NCBI GenBank assembly: GCA_964529175.1
Contig: CAZGVO010000006.1
Coordinates: forward strand, 186,001 to 250,000
Length of the DNA stretch: 64,000 bases
Direction: 5' to 3'
From: JAAFJM01 sp964529175
GTDB lineage: Bacteria > Bacteroidota > Bacteroidia > UKL13-3
Below are positions 35,305-43,942 of this stretch, in pieces (the first letter of the stretch is position 1; each line of letters opens with the position of its first letter). The notes beneath the pieces are model-generated. The model was not told where the DNA came from. It was given only the letters and a program-made list of their open reading frames with translations, and did no database searches. A program made the position numbers and the translations under genes.

Positions 35305-35606
35305 CTTCTAGCACCTGGCCGCTGGCTGAAATAGACGATAGACCATAGAAGTTGATGCTGAGCGAAAAGTGGTCGCTGAGCGGAGCCGAAGCGCTGTTGT
35401 TGCTGTTTTTAACTTTGTCAAAGATCTAAACTTTGACAAAGTTTCCGCGCACCTTTAGTTACAGGATTGGTTAACAATTAAATGTTTTGGAATCCATTAT
35501 GATAAAAAATAATTTTTTATTATTGGTACATAAGGCTACAACCAATTTATAGGTATTATTTATTTTTGTTTTGCCGTGAGTATATCACAAAAAGAAGATT
35601 TGAAGA
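35305..35606. other. Repeat-rich intergenic region before the EVE-HNH gene
   Basis: The 302-nt gap shows several repeat fragments and no gene: duplicated CTGGCCGCTnGCT (35294-35306 and 35315-35327), a fragment of the AGCGnAGCCGAA repeat (35374-35392) that also occurs near 906 and 971, and a perfect hairpin at 35411-35443. The final 100 nt are AT-rich and probably carry the promoter of the nuclease gene. Confidence 0.55.
35411..35443. repeat. Perfect hairpin repeat AACTTTGTCAAAG / CTTTGACAAAGTT
   Basis: Two 13-nt arms (35411-35423 and 35431-35443) are exact reverse complements around a 7-nt loop. There is no T run after it, so a terminator is less likely than a small mobile palindromic element. 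Confidence 0.65.
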
Positions 35607-36422
35607 ATGAAAACATATTTATTTGCTTGGAATCCTGAAAAATGGAATTGGACAACTCTTGAAGAAAATATTGAAGAGCTTCAACAAACAGGAAGAGTTA
35701 CACAAATGTGGAGCTGTGCCAGCCATAAATCAATTAAAGTAGGAGACAGAGCTTTTTTAATAAAACTAGGAAAAGGAAATCGAGGAATAATAGGTGCTGG
35801 ATTTGTTGCAACACAACCATTTCTTGCAAAACATTGGAGTGGTTCAGAAAAAATGGTTCCTAGGATTAATATTGACTTTGAAGCTTTATTGAATCCAAAC
35901 AAAGAACCAATATTATCAATAAATTTATTAAATCAAGGGAAATTAATTAATCAACATTGGTCAACTCAATCTTCTGGCATTTCAATAAAAAGCGAACTTA
36001 GCGAGGAACTAGAATCTGTTTGGTTTGATTTTTTAACAACACAGAATGTTAGATTTAATCCTTTTTCAAGTTCTAATGATGAAAATCAAAAGACTTACAC
36101 AGAAGGGACACCAAATCAAGTTCGCATTACCAAATATGAAAGAAACCCTTACGCAAGAGCAAAATGTATTGAACATTTTGGGTTGTCATGTGCCATTTGT
36201 GAACTGAATTTCGAAAATGCTTATGGTGCAATTGGAAAAGATTTTATTCACGTCCATCATATTCGTCAAATATCTGATGTTGGTAAGTCATATCAAGTAA
36301 ATCCAATAAAAGATTTAATACCTGTTTGTCCAAATTGCCATGCCATGATACATATGAGGAAAAATCCTTACAGTATTGAAGAAATAAAAGAAATTTACAC
36401 AAAAAACAATTTTAAGCGTTGA
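35607..36422 (+). CDS. EVE-HNH nuclease, predicted modification-dependent restriction enzyme
   Basis: A 271-residue protein with two parts. Residues 1-150 resemble the EVE/PUA-like fold: MKTYLFAWNPEKWNW, MWSCASHKSIKVGDRAFLIKLGKGNRGIIGAGFV, a pocket-forming domain family that reads modified bases. Residues about 175-265 are an HNH nuclease: ARAKCIEHFGLSCAICELNF, FIHVHHIRQISDV, DLIPVCPNCHAMIHMRK, with zinc-type CxxC pairs and the HH catalytic region. Fusions of EVE-like readers to HNH are known as type IV-like restriction enzymes that cut DNA carrying modified cytosine. No methylase lies beside it, as expected for that class. Flanking repeats suggest acquisition. Confidence 0.82.
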   Translation: MKTYLFAWNPEKWNWTTLEENIEELQQTGRVTQMWSCASHKSIKVGDRAFLIKLGKGNRGIIGAGFVATQPFLAKHWSGSEKMVPRINIDFEALLNPNKEPILSINLLNQGKLINQHWSTQSSGISIKSELSEELESVWFDFLTTQNVRFNPFSSSNDENQKTYTEGTPNQVRITKYERNPYARAKCIEHFGLSCAICELNFENAYGAIGKDFIHVHHIRQISDVGKSYQVNPIKDLIPVCPNCHAMIHMRKNPYSIEEIKEIYTKNNFKR

Positions 36423-36540
36423 CAATCGTTTAATTATTTTGGTTTATTGGAGTTAATTTTTTATCATATTACATTTCCCATCAACCCACCACCCCAGAAA
36501 CCCTATCAACTGACAACCATCAACTATCAACTAAAAGCCT

Positions 36541-36548
36541 TACCTTTG
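36541..36548 (+). promoter_or_regulatory. Predicted -7 box (TACCTTTG) of the pseudouridine synthase gene
   Basis: Exact TAnnTTTG match ending only 4 nt before the ATG, so the transcript would have almost no leader. The preceding 60 nt contain CAACTATCAACTA-type low-complexity sequence. Confidence 0.5.
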
Positions 36549-36552
36549 CAAA

Positions 36553-37605
36553 ATGTATTTAAAGCCGCTTTTAGAAGACGACAATAACGAAGAACAAGAA
36601 CTATACGAACATCACCGAGTAGAAGTAGAAAAAGGCCAAGCTATGCTTCGAATTGATAAATATTTAATGATTCGTATAGCCAATGCTACGCGCTCCAAAT
36701 TGCAGCAAGCCTGCGAGTTAGGCTGTGTTTTGGTAAACGAAAAACCAGTAAAATCAAATTATAAAGTAAAACCTTTTGATGTAATTAGCATTGTTTTACC
36801 TAATCCTCCGGCTAATACCGAAATTGTTGCAGAAAATATTCCATTAAATATTATTTACGAAGATGATTCGTTATTAATAGTAAACAAACCTACTAACATG
36901 GTGGTTCATCCTGGTTATAATAACACAACTGGTACTTTGGTAAATGCTTTGGCTTGGCATTTTCAAGATTTGCCGTTTGCTAAGGAAAATAATGTAAGAC
37001 CAGGTTTGGTGCATAGAATTGATAAAAACACTACCGGTTTATTGGTGGTGGCTAAAACCGAACATGCCATGACCCATTTGGCCAAACAGTTTTACGAACA
37101 CAGCATTGATAGAAGTTATAATGCCATAGCTTGGGGCGAAATGCCCGAACCTGAAGGAACCATAACTGGGTATATTGGCCGCAGTAACCACGACAGAAAA
37201 ATTTTCCAACTTTATAATGAAGAAGAAAAAGGAAAATGGAGTGTTACACATTACAAAGTGTTAGAAAATTTAACTTATGTAAGTTTAATTGAGTTAAAGT
37301 TGGAAACAGGCAGAACGCATCAAATTAGGGTTCATGCCAAAAGCATTGGGCATCCATTATTTGGCGATACAACTTATGGTGGCGATAGAATTTTAAAAGG
37401 AACAACATTTACCAAATACAAGCAATTTGTAGATAATTGTTTTGAAATATTGCCTCGCCAGGCTTTGCACGCACGTTCATTAGGATTTACCCATCCTGTA
37501 ACCAATGAGCGCATGTTTTTTGAAAGTCCTTTGCCTGACGATTTTGTGAAAGTATTAGATAAATGGAAAAATTACGCCCATTTTAAACCAATGGAGGAGG
37601 AATAA
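36553..37605 (+). CDS. rluD: RluD-family large-subunit rRNA pseudouridine synthase
   Basis: A 350-residue RNA-modifying enzyme. An S4 RNA-binding domain (about residues 30-90: RIDKYLMIRIANATRSKLQQACELGCVLVNEKPVKSNYKVKPFD) precedes the RluA/RluD catalytic domain. The catalytic loop HRIDKNTTGLLVVAKTE places the essential aspartate at Asp157. ELKLETGRTHQIRVHAKSIGHPLFGD is the family's second signature. RluD converts uridines in helix 69 of 23S rRNA to pseudouridine; exact target here is by homology. Start: an ATG closely preceded by the promoter box. The transglycosylase gene follows after 2 nt. Confidence 0.92.
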   Translation: MYLKPLLEDDNNEEQELYEHHRVEVEKGQAMLRIDKYLMIRIANATRSKLQQACELGCVLVNEKPVKSNYKVKPFDVISIVLPNPPANTEIVAENIPLNIIYEDDSLLIVNKPTNMVVHPGYNNTTGTLVNALAWHFQDLPFAKENNVRPGLVHRIDKNTTGLLVVAKTEHAMTHLAKQFYEHSIDRSYNAIAWGEMPEPEGTITGYIGRSNHDRKIFQLYNEEEKGKWSVTHYKVLENLTYVSLIELKLETGRTHQIRVHAKSIGHPLFGDTTYGGDRILKGTTFTKYKQFVDNCFEILPRQALHARSLGFTHPVTNERMFFESPLPDDFVKVLDKWKNYAHFKPMEEE

Positions 37606-37607
37606 AT

Positions 37608-38519
37608 ATGAAATTTTGGAATAAAAATACGGTTATCATTCTGTTAGTTGGTATCATTTGTTTTGGTAGCGGATTATTTATAAAAGGCAGTTTACGTTAT
37701 GATGATAAGCAGCAGCAGTTAATTGAGCAAAACATCAGAAGTTATTCATTGCCAATTCCTGAAAGTGTAACATTTGCTGGGCAAAAAATCAGCTTAAAGG
37801 AGTTTGATGTGCGCGAAAGATTTGACAGAGAATTGCTTACCAACGTGTATTGGCAATCGCAAACCATTTTGTTATTGAAGCGTGCAAACCGTTTTTTTCC
37901 AACCATTGAGCGCATTTTAAAAGAACAAAGTATGCCCGATGATTTAAAATACGTAGCATTAATTGAAAGTGGCTTGTTAAATGTTAATTCTCCTGTTGGT
38001 GCTTCTGGTTTTTGGCAGTTTATGGATAAAACAGGCAAACAGTATGGCCTAACTATCAATACCGAAGTTGATGAGCGCTATCACCTTGAAAAAGCTACTT
38101 ATGCGGCTTGTAAGTACTTTAAAGAATCGTATGCAGTTTTTAACGATTGGGGTTTGGTGGCTGCCAGTTATAATATGGGAATTGAAGGTTTAAGGCGTCA
38201 GCTAAAAAACCAATCAGGTAGCAGTTATTATGATTTGTTTTTAAATACTGAAACATCGCGTTATGTGTTTAGAATTTTAGCCATGAAGGAAATAGCCGAA
38301 AAGCCACAGCAATATGGCTTTTACATAGCTAAAAATCATTTATACGATCCAATTCCAACCATGAACTTATCGGTTAATTATTCCATTCCTGATTTGGCTG
38401 CTTGGGCTATTCAGTTTAAAACCAATTATAAAACGGTAAAATTATTAAACCCTTGGTTGCGTAGCAATATACTTACTTTAAAAGAAGGCGAAAGTGTAGA
38501 AATTACCTTGAAGAAATAA
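37608..38519 (+). CDS. Membrane-anchored lytic transglycosylase, SLT fold
   Basis: A 303-residue protein with an N-terminal hydrophobic anchor (TVIILLVGIICFGSGLFI) facing the periplasm. Residues about 105-240 form a goose-type lysozyme/SLT domain: the catalytic glutamate is Glu120 in LIESGLLN, followed by SPVGASGFWQFMDKTGKQYGL and AASYNMG. Such enzymes cleave the glycan chain of peptidoglycan with formation of 1,6-anhydromuramic acid. No LysM repeat is present, although the last 50 residues (WLRSNILTLKEGESVEITL) look like a degenerate one. It is translationally coupled to the pseudouridine synthase gene. Confidence 0.85.
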   Translation: MKFWNKNTVIILLVGIICFGSGLFIKGSLRYDDKQQQLIEQNIRSYSLPIPESVTFAGQKISLKEFDVRERFDRELLTNVYWQSQTILLLKRANRFFPTIERILKEQSMPDDLKYVALIESGLLNVNSPVGASGFWQFMDKTGKQYGLTINTEVDERYHLEKATYAACKYFKESYAVFNDWGLVAASYNMGIEGLRRQLKNQSGSSYYDLFLNTETSRYVFRILAMKEIAEKPQQYGFYIAKNHLYDPIPTMNLSVNYSIPDLAAWAIQFKTNYKTVKLLNPWLRSNILTLKEGESVEITLKK

Positions 38520-38533
38520 GGGTTTTTGAGCTT

Positions 38534-39115
38534 CTATTTACAATTACATTTATTTGGATTGGTAAACTCTTTTAAGTCTATATTTAATCCATAAATTAAG
38601 TCAATCTGTTTTTTGTAATATGCCTTATTTCTCTTGTCAAAAAAGTAGGGAATAATTTGTGTGAGCCTATCAATTTCTTTTTTGTTTAGTATTACTCTAA
38701 ATTGATTTCTTTCTTCAAGGTATTTTGCTGATAAATAATTTGCAAAAACTTGTTGCTGCACATCCCAACTGGAAAGAATTAAATTTTTAATCAAAAATAC
38801 TTTTAAATATTCATTTGATAATGAGTCGTTAGTGTTTGATATGTAAAGGCTGATAAAGTAGTTAGTATTATCAATTGACTCAGAATTGACAAATACTGAT
38901 TTGACATTACTTCTCTTCCTATTATTGCATAATGAATCTGTTTTACCGCTAAAATGGGCAAAATCAATTATATAATCATTCAGAAATGTGATTTTCTGTT
39001 TTCTAGTAATTTTGGTACTTTTCCATTTATTAATTAAAGCAGTTTGCCCATTTAGATTCAAACAAATTAACAGACTGATTATAAATATTAGGGAGCTTAA
39101 CTTATTTTTTCTCAA
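38534..39115 (-). CDS. Exported protein of unknown function
   Basis: About 193 residues if translation starts at the TTG at 39115. That start gives a good signal peptide (MRKNKLSSLIFIISLLICLNLNGQ) and overlaps the preceding gene by only 14 nt; an ATG at 39154 is the alternative but buries the signal behind a charged extension. The mature part is mostly helical and charged, with clusters such as NKWKSTKITRKQKI and KKEIDRLTQIIPYFFDKRNK and a Cys-Asn-Cys-Lys end. No family recognised. It is last in a minus-strand group of three envelope genes. Confidence 0.55.
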   Translation of the reverse strand: MRKNKLSSLIFIISLLICLNLNGQTALINKWKSTKITRKQKITFLNDYIIDFAHFSGKTDSLCNNRKRSNVKSVFVNSESIDNTNYFISLYISNTNDSLSNEYLKVFLIKNLILSSWDVQQQVFANYLSAKYLEERNQFRVILNKKEIDRLTQIIPYFFDKRNKAYYKKQIDLIYGLNIDLKEFTNPNKCNCK

Positions 39116-39500
39116 TTGTGCCAAAAATTGTTTTGTATTTTTTTTCAGTGCCATCGGGTTCAATTACGTAGGGTGTGCCAACCCCAAATAAAGGTTTTTC
39201 TATTGGAATTACTTTCACTATATCTAAACCTTTAAAAGTAGTATCAGTATTACATAACGAAAGTACTCGTATCGTATCACCATTTTTTAAATTTATTCCT
39301 AAACAATTAGAGGCTTGAGCAAATCCTCCACATGGGAATGATGGAAAAAAGTAAATAATCTCCATTTCAAAAGTATCTTTCATTTCTACAAACTCAAAGT
39401 TATGTTGAAATGAAGTTACATTTTTTTTTTGGATACTACACGAAATAAAAAACAAGAGTAGGGCAAAACAATAATTTAATAAGTCAACTGTTTTTCTCAT
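39102..39500 (-). CDS. Small putative lipoprotein
   Basis: A 132-residue protein with lipobox FISC at residues 17-20. The mature domain contains two cysteines in PCGGFAQASNCLG and beta-rich sequence (FEMEIIYFFPSFPCGG, VKVIPIEKPLF). No family is recognised. The gene starts 13 nt after the DUF4349 gene and overlaps the next one, so the three form a probable operon. Confidence 0.6.
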   Translation of the reverse strand: MRKTVDLLNYCFALLLFFISCSIQKKNVTSFQHNFEFVEMKDTFEMEIIYFFPSFPCGGFAQASNCLGINLKNGDTIRVLSLCNTDTTFKGLDIVKVIPIEKPLFGVGTPYVIEPDGTEKKYKTIFGTIEKK

Positions 39501-39513
39501 GAATGGATTCTAT

Positions 39514-40176
39514 TTACCTAATAAAAAGCCATGAAATACCTTTATATAAACCAACAAAAACATAACCCAAAATGCCCAATTTTTCTTTTTGTTCAAGGTT
39601 AATATTTATAGTTGAATACTCAGTTAAATGACTCATTCTATTTAGTTTGCCCTCTAAAGCATCTATTTCGCCATTTAATCGTTCCAATTCTTTTTCAACT
39701 TTTAAAGTAGTTTCTACATTTTCGGCTTTTTGTAGTAATTCCAAATATCGTTGACGAGATTTTTTTGCATTATCTAAACGGATTTCATAGTCGAAATATT
39801 CGTCAGTTACATCTCTTCCATAAATTGTCTTAGATTCTATTTTGCCAGCTTTATTCAGTTCATTCACAGCATTGTTTAACAAAGAGGATTTTACCCTAAT
39901 TTCAGTTCTTTTATTACCAATTACAATTACATAGCCTTCATAAGCTTTTGATAAATTGGTTAAAAAAGCATTTGCACTATCAATATTTTTAACGGTTAAA
40001 TTTACAGTAGCGTTGTATATAATCATACGCTCTTTTTCACTCAAACTATTAGTTCCTTGTAAACGTAATCGTTGGTAAGCAGCGCTTTCGTAAGATGTTT
40101 TATTATAGCTTGTTGCGCAGCTAGTAATTATAAAAACAGCAAGAAAAATGAAGAATAGTAAATGTTTGAATTTCAT
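39514..40176 (-). CDS. DUF4349-family lipoprotein
   Basis: A 220-residue lipoprotein with lipobox ITSC. The core matches DUF4349: MIIYNATVNLTVKNIDSANAFL, AYEGYVIVIGNKRTEIRVKSSLLNNAVNELNKAGKIESKTIYGRDVTDEYFD, then a coiled-coil hairpin (about 135-190: LELLQKAENVETTLKVEKELERLNGEIDALEGKLNRM) and a final hydrophobic segment near the C-terminus (LGILGYVFVGLYKGISWLF) that may be a membrane helix. These proteins are envelope-located with unknown biochemical role. Two small exported proteins follow in the same direction. Confidence 0.82.
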   Translation of the reverse strand: MKFKHLLFFIFLAVFIITSCATSYNKTSYESAAYQRLRLQGTNSLSEKERMIIYNATVNLTVKNIDSANAFLTNLSKAYEGYVIVIGNKRTEIRVKSSLLNNAVNELNKAGKIESKTIYGRDVTDEYFDYEIRLDNAKKSRQRYLELLQKAENVETTLKVEKELERLNGEIDALEGKLNRMSHLTEYSTININLEQKEKLGILGYVFVGLYKGISWLFIR

Positions 40177-40246
40177 GTCTATTTAATTTAATGGTCAACA
40201 ATAAATAAACCAAACGGAAATTTCAAGTATAAAGTATAAGCCTAAT

Positions 40247-40284
40247 AAAAAAGCCCTACTAAAATTATTTAGCAGGGCTTTTAA
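40247..40284 (-). terminator. Rho-independent terminator of the Crp/Fnr-family gene
   Basis: A 15-bp stem (40249-40263 with 40268-40282, one wobble) with a 4-nt loop lies just beyond the stop codon; read on the minus strand it ends in a T run. Confidence 0.87.
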
Positions 40285-40288
40285 GTTT

Positions 40289-40999
40289 TTATACTGTGGC
40301 GTGCGATATGCGTTCTAACGCACCTTTATTTAAAATTTTTATTCGCTTACCTTCAAAATCAATGTATTTGTCGGTTTTAAATTCCGAAAGTAATCTAATT
40401 AAAGTTTCGGTTGCAGTTCCAACTATGTTAGCTAAGTCTTCACGTGGTAAACTTATTGGAATAACTGGTTCTTCTTCTACCGATTTTTGAGCAAAGGTTT
40501 GGTGCAAATATAAAATGGTTTCAGCCACTCTTTCTCTCACACTTTTTTGAGCTAAACTTTGTACTTTTTCGTTGTTTAAACCCATATCGTGGCATAATGC
40601 TTTAAACATTTGTTTGTTTATTTCTGCATTGCTTTGCAATAAGTCTAAAAACACTTGGCGAGGTATAAAACAAGCCGTTACATCTTCAATACAAGTAGCA
40701 GTAGCTGTTAAAGGCTCTTCGGCTATAACAGCTCTGTAACCTAAAAACTCACCTTCTTTGGCAAAACGAAGAATTTGCTCTTTACCAAAATTATTACTTC
40801 GGGTTAGTTTAACTATTCCTTTGGTAATACAATAAATTCCAAGTGGCAAATTATCTTCATAAAAAATGGATTGACCTTTTTTGTAATAACCACATGATTT
40901 TGCAGTAGAAACGGCAAGTGTTTCTTCTGGGGTACAGTATTTCATAAATGAAATGGCTTTTGAGTCGCACATTTCGCATTCAAGTTTTACTTTTTGCAT
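40289..40999 (-). CDS. Crp/Fnr-family transcriptional regulator
   Basis: A 236-residue regulator. A cyclic-nucleotide-binding-type jelly roll (about 25-145: YYKKGQSIFYEDNLPLGIYCITKGIVKLTRS ... FLGYRAVIAEEPLTATATC) is followed by the long dimer helix and a Crp-type helix-turn-helix (about 175-225: LPREDLANIVGTATETLIRLLSEFK). The cAMP-contact pattern is not preserved. N-terminal cysteines at 8, 11, 22 and 36 recall the FNR cluster and could hold an iron-sulfur centre or zinc, which is inference. It is monocistronic, so it probably responds to oxygen, redox or a nitrosative signal elsewhere. Confidence 0.88.
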   Translation of the reverse strand: MQKVKLECEMCDSKAISFMKYCTPEETLAVSTAKSCGYYKKGQSIFYEDNLPLGIYCITKGIVKLTRSNNFGKEQILRFAKEGEFLGYRAVIAEEPLTATATCIEDVTACFIPRQVFLDLLQSNAEINKQMFKALCHDMGLNNEKVQSLAQKSVRERVAETILYLHQTFAQKSVEEEPVIPISLPREDLANIVGTATETLIRLLSEFKTDKYIDFEGKRIKILNKGALERISHATV

Positions 41000-41040
41000 A
41001 GTAAAAAGATTGGTTTAAACGATGTTTCAAATATATAATC

Positions 41041-42471
41041 CTATCTGTTAACCAAAAAATTAAATAGTGAATTATTTTCAGAATTTATGCTTTTTGTTAA
41101 CTTTTTGTTATCTATTGAACAATCAAAGTAAGGTAAAATGTTTTGTAATTCAGCTATCATTTTATTTTTTCCCCATATAACTGTCTCAAAATAATGTTCA
41201 AAACTTTCTTGGCCATATTTTTCTAGCAATAATTTGTAGTCGTTTTCGGTATATCCTTTGTTTTGTTTGTAAAATAAATGGTACAAATCGTGCATTACAT
41301 TATCCAAACTATATTTACCGTTTGAGTTTTTTATAATAGTTAAGTCAGCAATCATGGCTGCAAGCATTCCTTCTACATAAATACTTGTTTTTCTTGCAGG
41401 TACGCCAGTTACATAGCCGTCTAACCAAGTATCAAAGCTCGATTCTGCAACAGAGTAATTTTGGTTACCAGCATTGTTTACATGGCGCAAAAAATCGCCA
41501 TTCCAGCTATCTGCATATTGCTCCCAGCTCCAAACTCCGCTTCTAAGTAACATTAAATCACCATAATAGGTTGTTATTCCTTCATAAACATAACCCAAAT
41601 GGCTATAATTTTCTTTGGTAAAATCGTAAGGCCACATGCTTTGTGGGCGAATGCGTTTTATATTCCATAAATGAAATAATTCGTGGCTGCTAATGGCTAA
41701 AAGATCGTTGTAAAAATCATCACGAAGCATTTCGTTACTCATTCCCATGGCAATTACCGTGCTATCGGCATGTTCTACACCGTGCCTAAAAGGTGTGGGT
41801 AAAATTTGGTATAAAAAATGGTAATTGGGGCAAGGTAATTCTTTAAAAATAGCTGTTTGAACTTTGGTATAAGCTATTGTGTCTAATTCAAGTTGCTTTA
41901 AATCCATTTCGTGTTTGCCTTGAAACCAAAAATGAATTTTAGTATTTTCAACCATAAACTCATGGTGTTGCAAACTTGCACTTGCAATAAACGGACTATC
42001 AGCCAATTGGTCAAAATTACTTGCACTTATAATATTTTGATTATGAGGTAATTGGCAAGCCAGTTTATAATCAGTTGGAATATTTAATTTTACTTCGAAA
42101 GGCTCATTTATTTTACCCACTTCATACATAAAACAATGAACGGGATTTACATACAATTGCTCATTATTTAAAAAACAAGCACCTGCATCTAGCTGATTAG
42201 CATAGTATTCGTAATAAACAGTAATTTTATTGTTGTTATCAATATTAAATATTTTCCAGCTGTCTTTGGTTTGTTTTCTAACCTTCAGTTCAGTTCCATT
42301 TTGAGCAGTGGCTTTAAAACACCTAATATTTTTTGCAAAGTTGGCAAGTTCATACCTACCAGGCCTCCAAGCAGGTAATTGCAATACAATTTCGGCCTCG
42401 TTTGTGCTTATTTCGGCTTCAATTTCAATAAAATTTTCTAAAGCCTTGTTTATTGATACTTGGTATTTCAT
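41041..42471 (-). CDS. M61-family metallopeptidase (glycyl aminopeptidase-like)
   Basis: A 476-residue zinc peptidase. The N-terminal beta domain (about 1-165: EIVLQLPAWRPGRYELANFAKNI) is typical of M61. The catalytic HExxH is His263-Glu-Leu-Phe-His267, in SSHELFHLWNIKRIRP, with the third ligand in YVEGITTYYGDL about 18 residues on. M61 peptidases remove N-terminal Gly or Ala residues; many also have a C-terminal PDZ domain, which is absent here, so this is a short form. No signal peptide is seen, implying a cytoplasmic enzyme. Its start codon overlaps the small membrane-protein gene region on the other strand. Confidence 0.9.
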   Translation of the reverse strand: MKYQVSINKALENFIEIEAEISTNEAEIVLQLPAWRPGRYELANFAKNIRCFKATAQNGTELKVRKQTKDSWKIFNIDNNNKITVYYEYYANQLDAGACFLNNEQLYVNPVHCFMYEVGKINEPFEVKLNIPTDYKLACQLPHNQNIISASNFDQLADSPFIASASLQHHEFMVENTKIHFWFQGKHEMDLKQLELDTIAYTKVQTAIFKELPCPNYHFLYQILPTPFRHGVEHADSTVIAMGMSNEMLRDDFYNDLLAISSHELFHLWNIKRIRPQSMWPYDFTKENYSHLGYVYEGITTYYGDLMLLRSGVWSWEQYADSWNGDFLRHVNNAGNQNYSVAESSFDTWLDGYVTGVPARKTSIYVEGMLAAMIADLTIIKNSNGKYSLDNVMHDLYHLFYKQNKGYTENDYKLLLEKYGQESFEHYFETVIWGKNKMIAELQNILPYFDCSIDNKKLTKSINSENNSLFNFLVNR

Positions 42472-42485
42472 ATTTGTTGCAAAAT

Positions 42486-42737
42486 ATGAACATAGCCGTT
42501 ATAACCGCAATTTTTTCTGTAATTATGTTATTAATTTTTACAGCACTTTCACTTTTAAAAACCCAAAATATGATGTTACAGCTTGTATTTGTGGTAGTTG
42601 CATCATTTAATATTGGTGTAATTTCGTGTATAATTTTAGTTAATTACGAAAGCAAATCAGCCTTAATTTGGCCTGGTCTTTTTGTAATTATGTTAGTTAA
42701 TAAAGTAATAGAAATTAGTAAAAACCTTCGTTCATAA
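42486..42737 (+). CDS. Small membrane protein, unknown
   Basis: An 83-residue protein from the ATG at 42486, the first methionine that begins directly before the hydrophobic part. It contains three hydrophobic helices (AVITAIFSVIMLLIFTAL, LVFVVVASFNIGVISCIILV, ALIWPGLFVIMLVNKVI) and a short basic tail. It fills an otherwise empty spacer between the divergent M61 gene and lolA, which supports it being real. No family recognised. Confidence 0.5.
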   Translation: MNIAVITAIFSVIMLLIFTALSLLKTQNMMLQLVFVVVASFNIGVISCIILVNYESKSALIWPGLFVIMLVNKVIEISKNLRS

Positions 42738-42772
42738 TTTTTTGCTACATTTACACCCCAAAAATAAGTCTT

Positions 42773-43411
42773 GTGAAAAAATACATTTTAATCATTTTAA
42801 GTTTTTTAACTTTAAGCAGCATTGCCCAAAGTAATAAAGATGCTGATTTATTAATTGATAAAATTAGTAAGCGATATAAAAAGTTTAAATCAATAAAAGC
42901 CGATTTTACCTACAGCATTGAAAGCAAAGCTGAAAAGATAAACGAAAAGCAAAAAGGCAATATTGTAATTAAAGGCAATAAGTTTAGGTTAGATATAGCA
43001 GGGCAAACCATTATTTGCGATAATAAAACACAATGGACTTATAGTAAAGAAATTAACGAAGTTAATATTCAGCATTATAAACCTAAAGAAGGTGTAATGA
43101 AGTTGGATGATATTTTTACCATGTACAGTAAAGGTTTTGTAAGCAGAATAGCTGAGGTGGTAAAAGAAAATGGCCGTGAATTAACTGTTATTGAGCTTGC
43201 TCCTAAAGACAAAAAGAAAAATTATTTTAAAATAAAATTGTACGTTGAAAAAAATAACCAACAAATAATTAGAACGGTGGTTTACGATAAAAATGGAAGT
43301 ATTCATACTTATACCATTACCAATCAAATACCTAATATTAAGTTTGAAGATGGTTATTTTACATTCAATCCTAAAAAATATCCAAACGTAGAAATAAACG
43401 ATATGCGATAA
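42773..43411 (+). CDS. lolA: LolA-family outer-membrane lipoprotein carrier protein
   Basis: A 212-residue periplasmic chaperone that carries lipoproteins from the LolCDE complex to the outer membrane. Translation starts at GTG (42773); this gives the signal peptide KKYILIILSFLTLSSIAQ. The mature protein shows the LolA half-barrel strands: KSIKADFTYSIESKAE, QKGNIVIKGNKFRLDIAGQTIICDNKTQWTYSKEINEVNI and a late FKIKLYVEKNNQQIIRTVV. Length is usual for Bacteroidota members of the family. The importance fits a genome with many lipoproteins. The TPR gene follows after 6 nt. Confidence 0.87.
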   Translation: MKKYILIILSFLTLSSIAQSNKDADLLIDKISKRYKKFKSIKADFTYSIESKAEKINEKQKGNIVIKGNKFRLDIAGQTIICDNKTQWTYSKEINEVNIQHYKPKEGVMKLDDIFTMYSKGFVSRIAEVVKENGRELTVIELAPKDKKKNYFKIKLYVEKNNQQIIRTVVYDKNGSIHTYTITNQIPNIKFEDGYFTFNPKKYPNVEINDMR

Positions 43412-43417
43412 TTAGGT

Positions 43418-43942
43418 ATGAAAAGAGCACTCAACATACTGATTATATTATTAATACTAACTTTTGCAAGCGGCATTGTTTGGTTTATTTATAATCCTGA
43501 TAAATACTCAGATACCAATCTTGACTCAATAGTAGAAGAAAATTTTAAGGTTTATCCTAATTTTTATACCTCGTCTGATAGTTTTACCGATACCAGTAGT
43601 CTTGCTTTAACTGCCATGAAATACTATACTTTAGGTAATTACCAAATAGCCATGGAAACCTTTAGAAAGTATGAGCCAGAACCTCGTGATGATGGTTATT
43701 ATAACTTATATGCAGGTATTTGTTTTTTTAAATGTGGTTATACCAATGTGGCCATAAGGCATTTTGATGAATCAGTTGAATCGTTTAAAATGTTTAACGA
43801 TAAAACTGTAGCACGTTGGTACATGGCTTTGGCTATGTTAAAAGCCAATAGGGTAGCCGATGCTAAAGAAATTTTGATACAATTAGTAAATCAAAATACT
43901 ACATATAAAAAGAAAGCACAAGATATTTTAAAAGCACTTTAG
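43418..43942 (+). CDS. TPR-like membrane-anchored protein
   Basis: A 174-residue protein with an N-terminal signal anchor (ALNILIILLILTFASGIVWFIYN) and a periplasmic domain of tetratricopeptide type. Helix pairs are visible at about 65-95 (ALTAMKYYTLGNYQIAMETFRKYEP), 100-130 (NLYAGICFFKCGYTNVAIRHFDESVESF) and 135-170 (ARWYMALAMLKANRVADAKEILIQLV). Such repeats bind protein partners. Its gene is coupled to lolA by a 6-nt gap. Function unknown. Confidence 0.75.
   Translation: MKRALNILIILLILTFASGIVWFIYNPDKYSDTNLDSIVEENFKVYPNFYTSSDSFTDTSSLALTAMKYYTLGNYQIAMETFRKYEPEPRDDGYYNLYAGICFFKCGYTNVAIRHFDESVESFKMFNDKTVARWYMALAMLKANRVADAKEILIQLVNQNTTYKKKAQDILKAL

Noticed and set aside
42308..42610. 100-codon plus-strand frame overlapping the 5' end of the M61 gene
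   Set aside because: It lies mostly antisense to the peptidase and overlaps the more plausible small membrane-protein gene in another frame.
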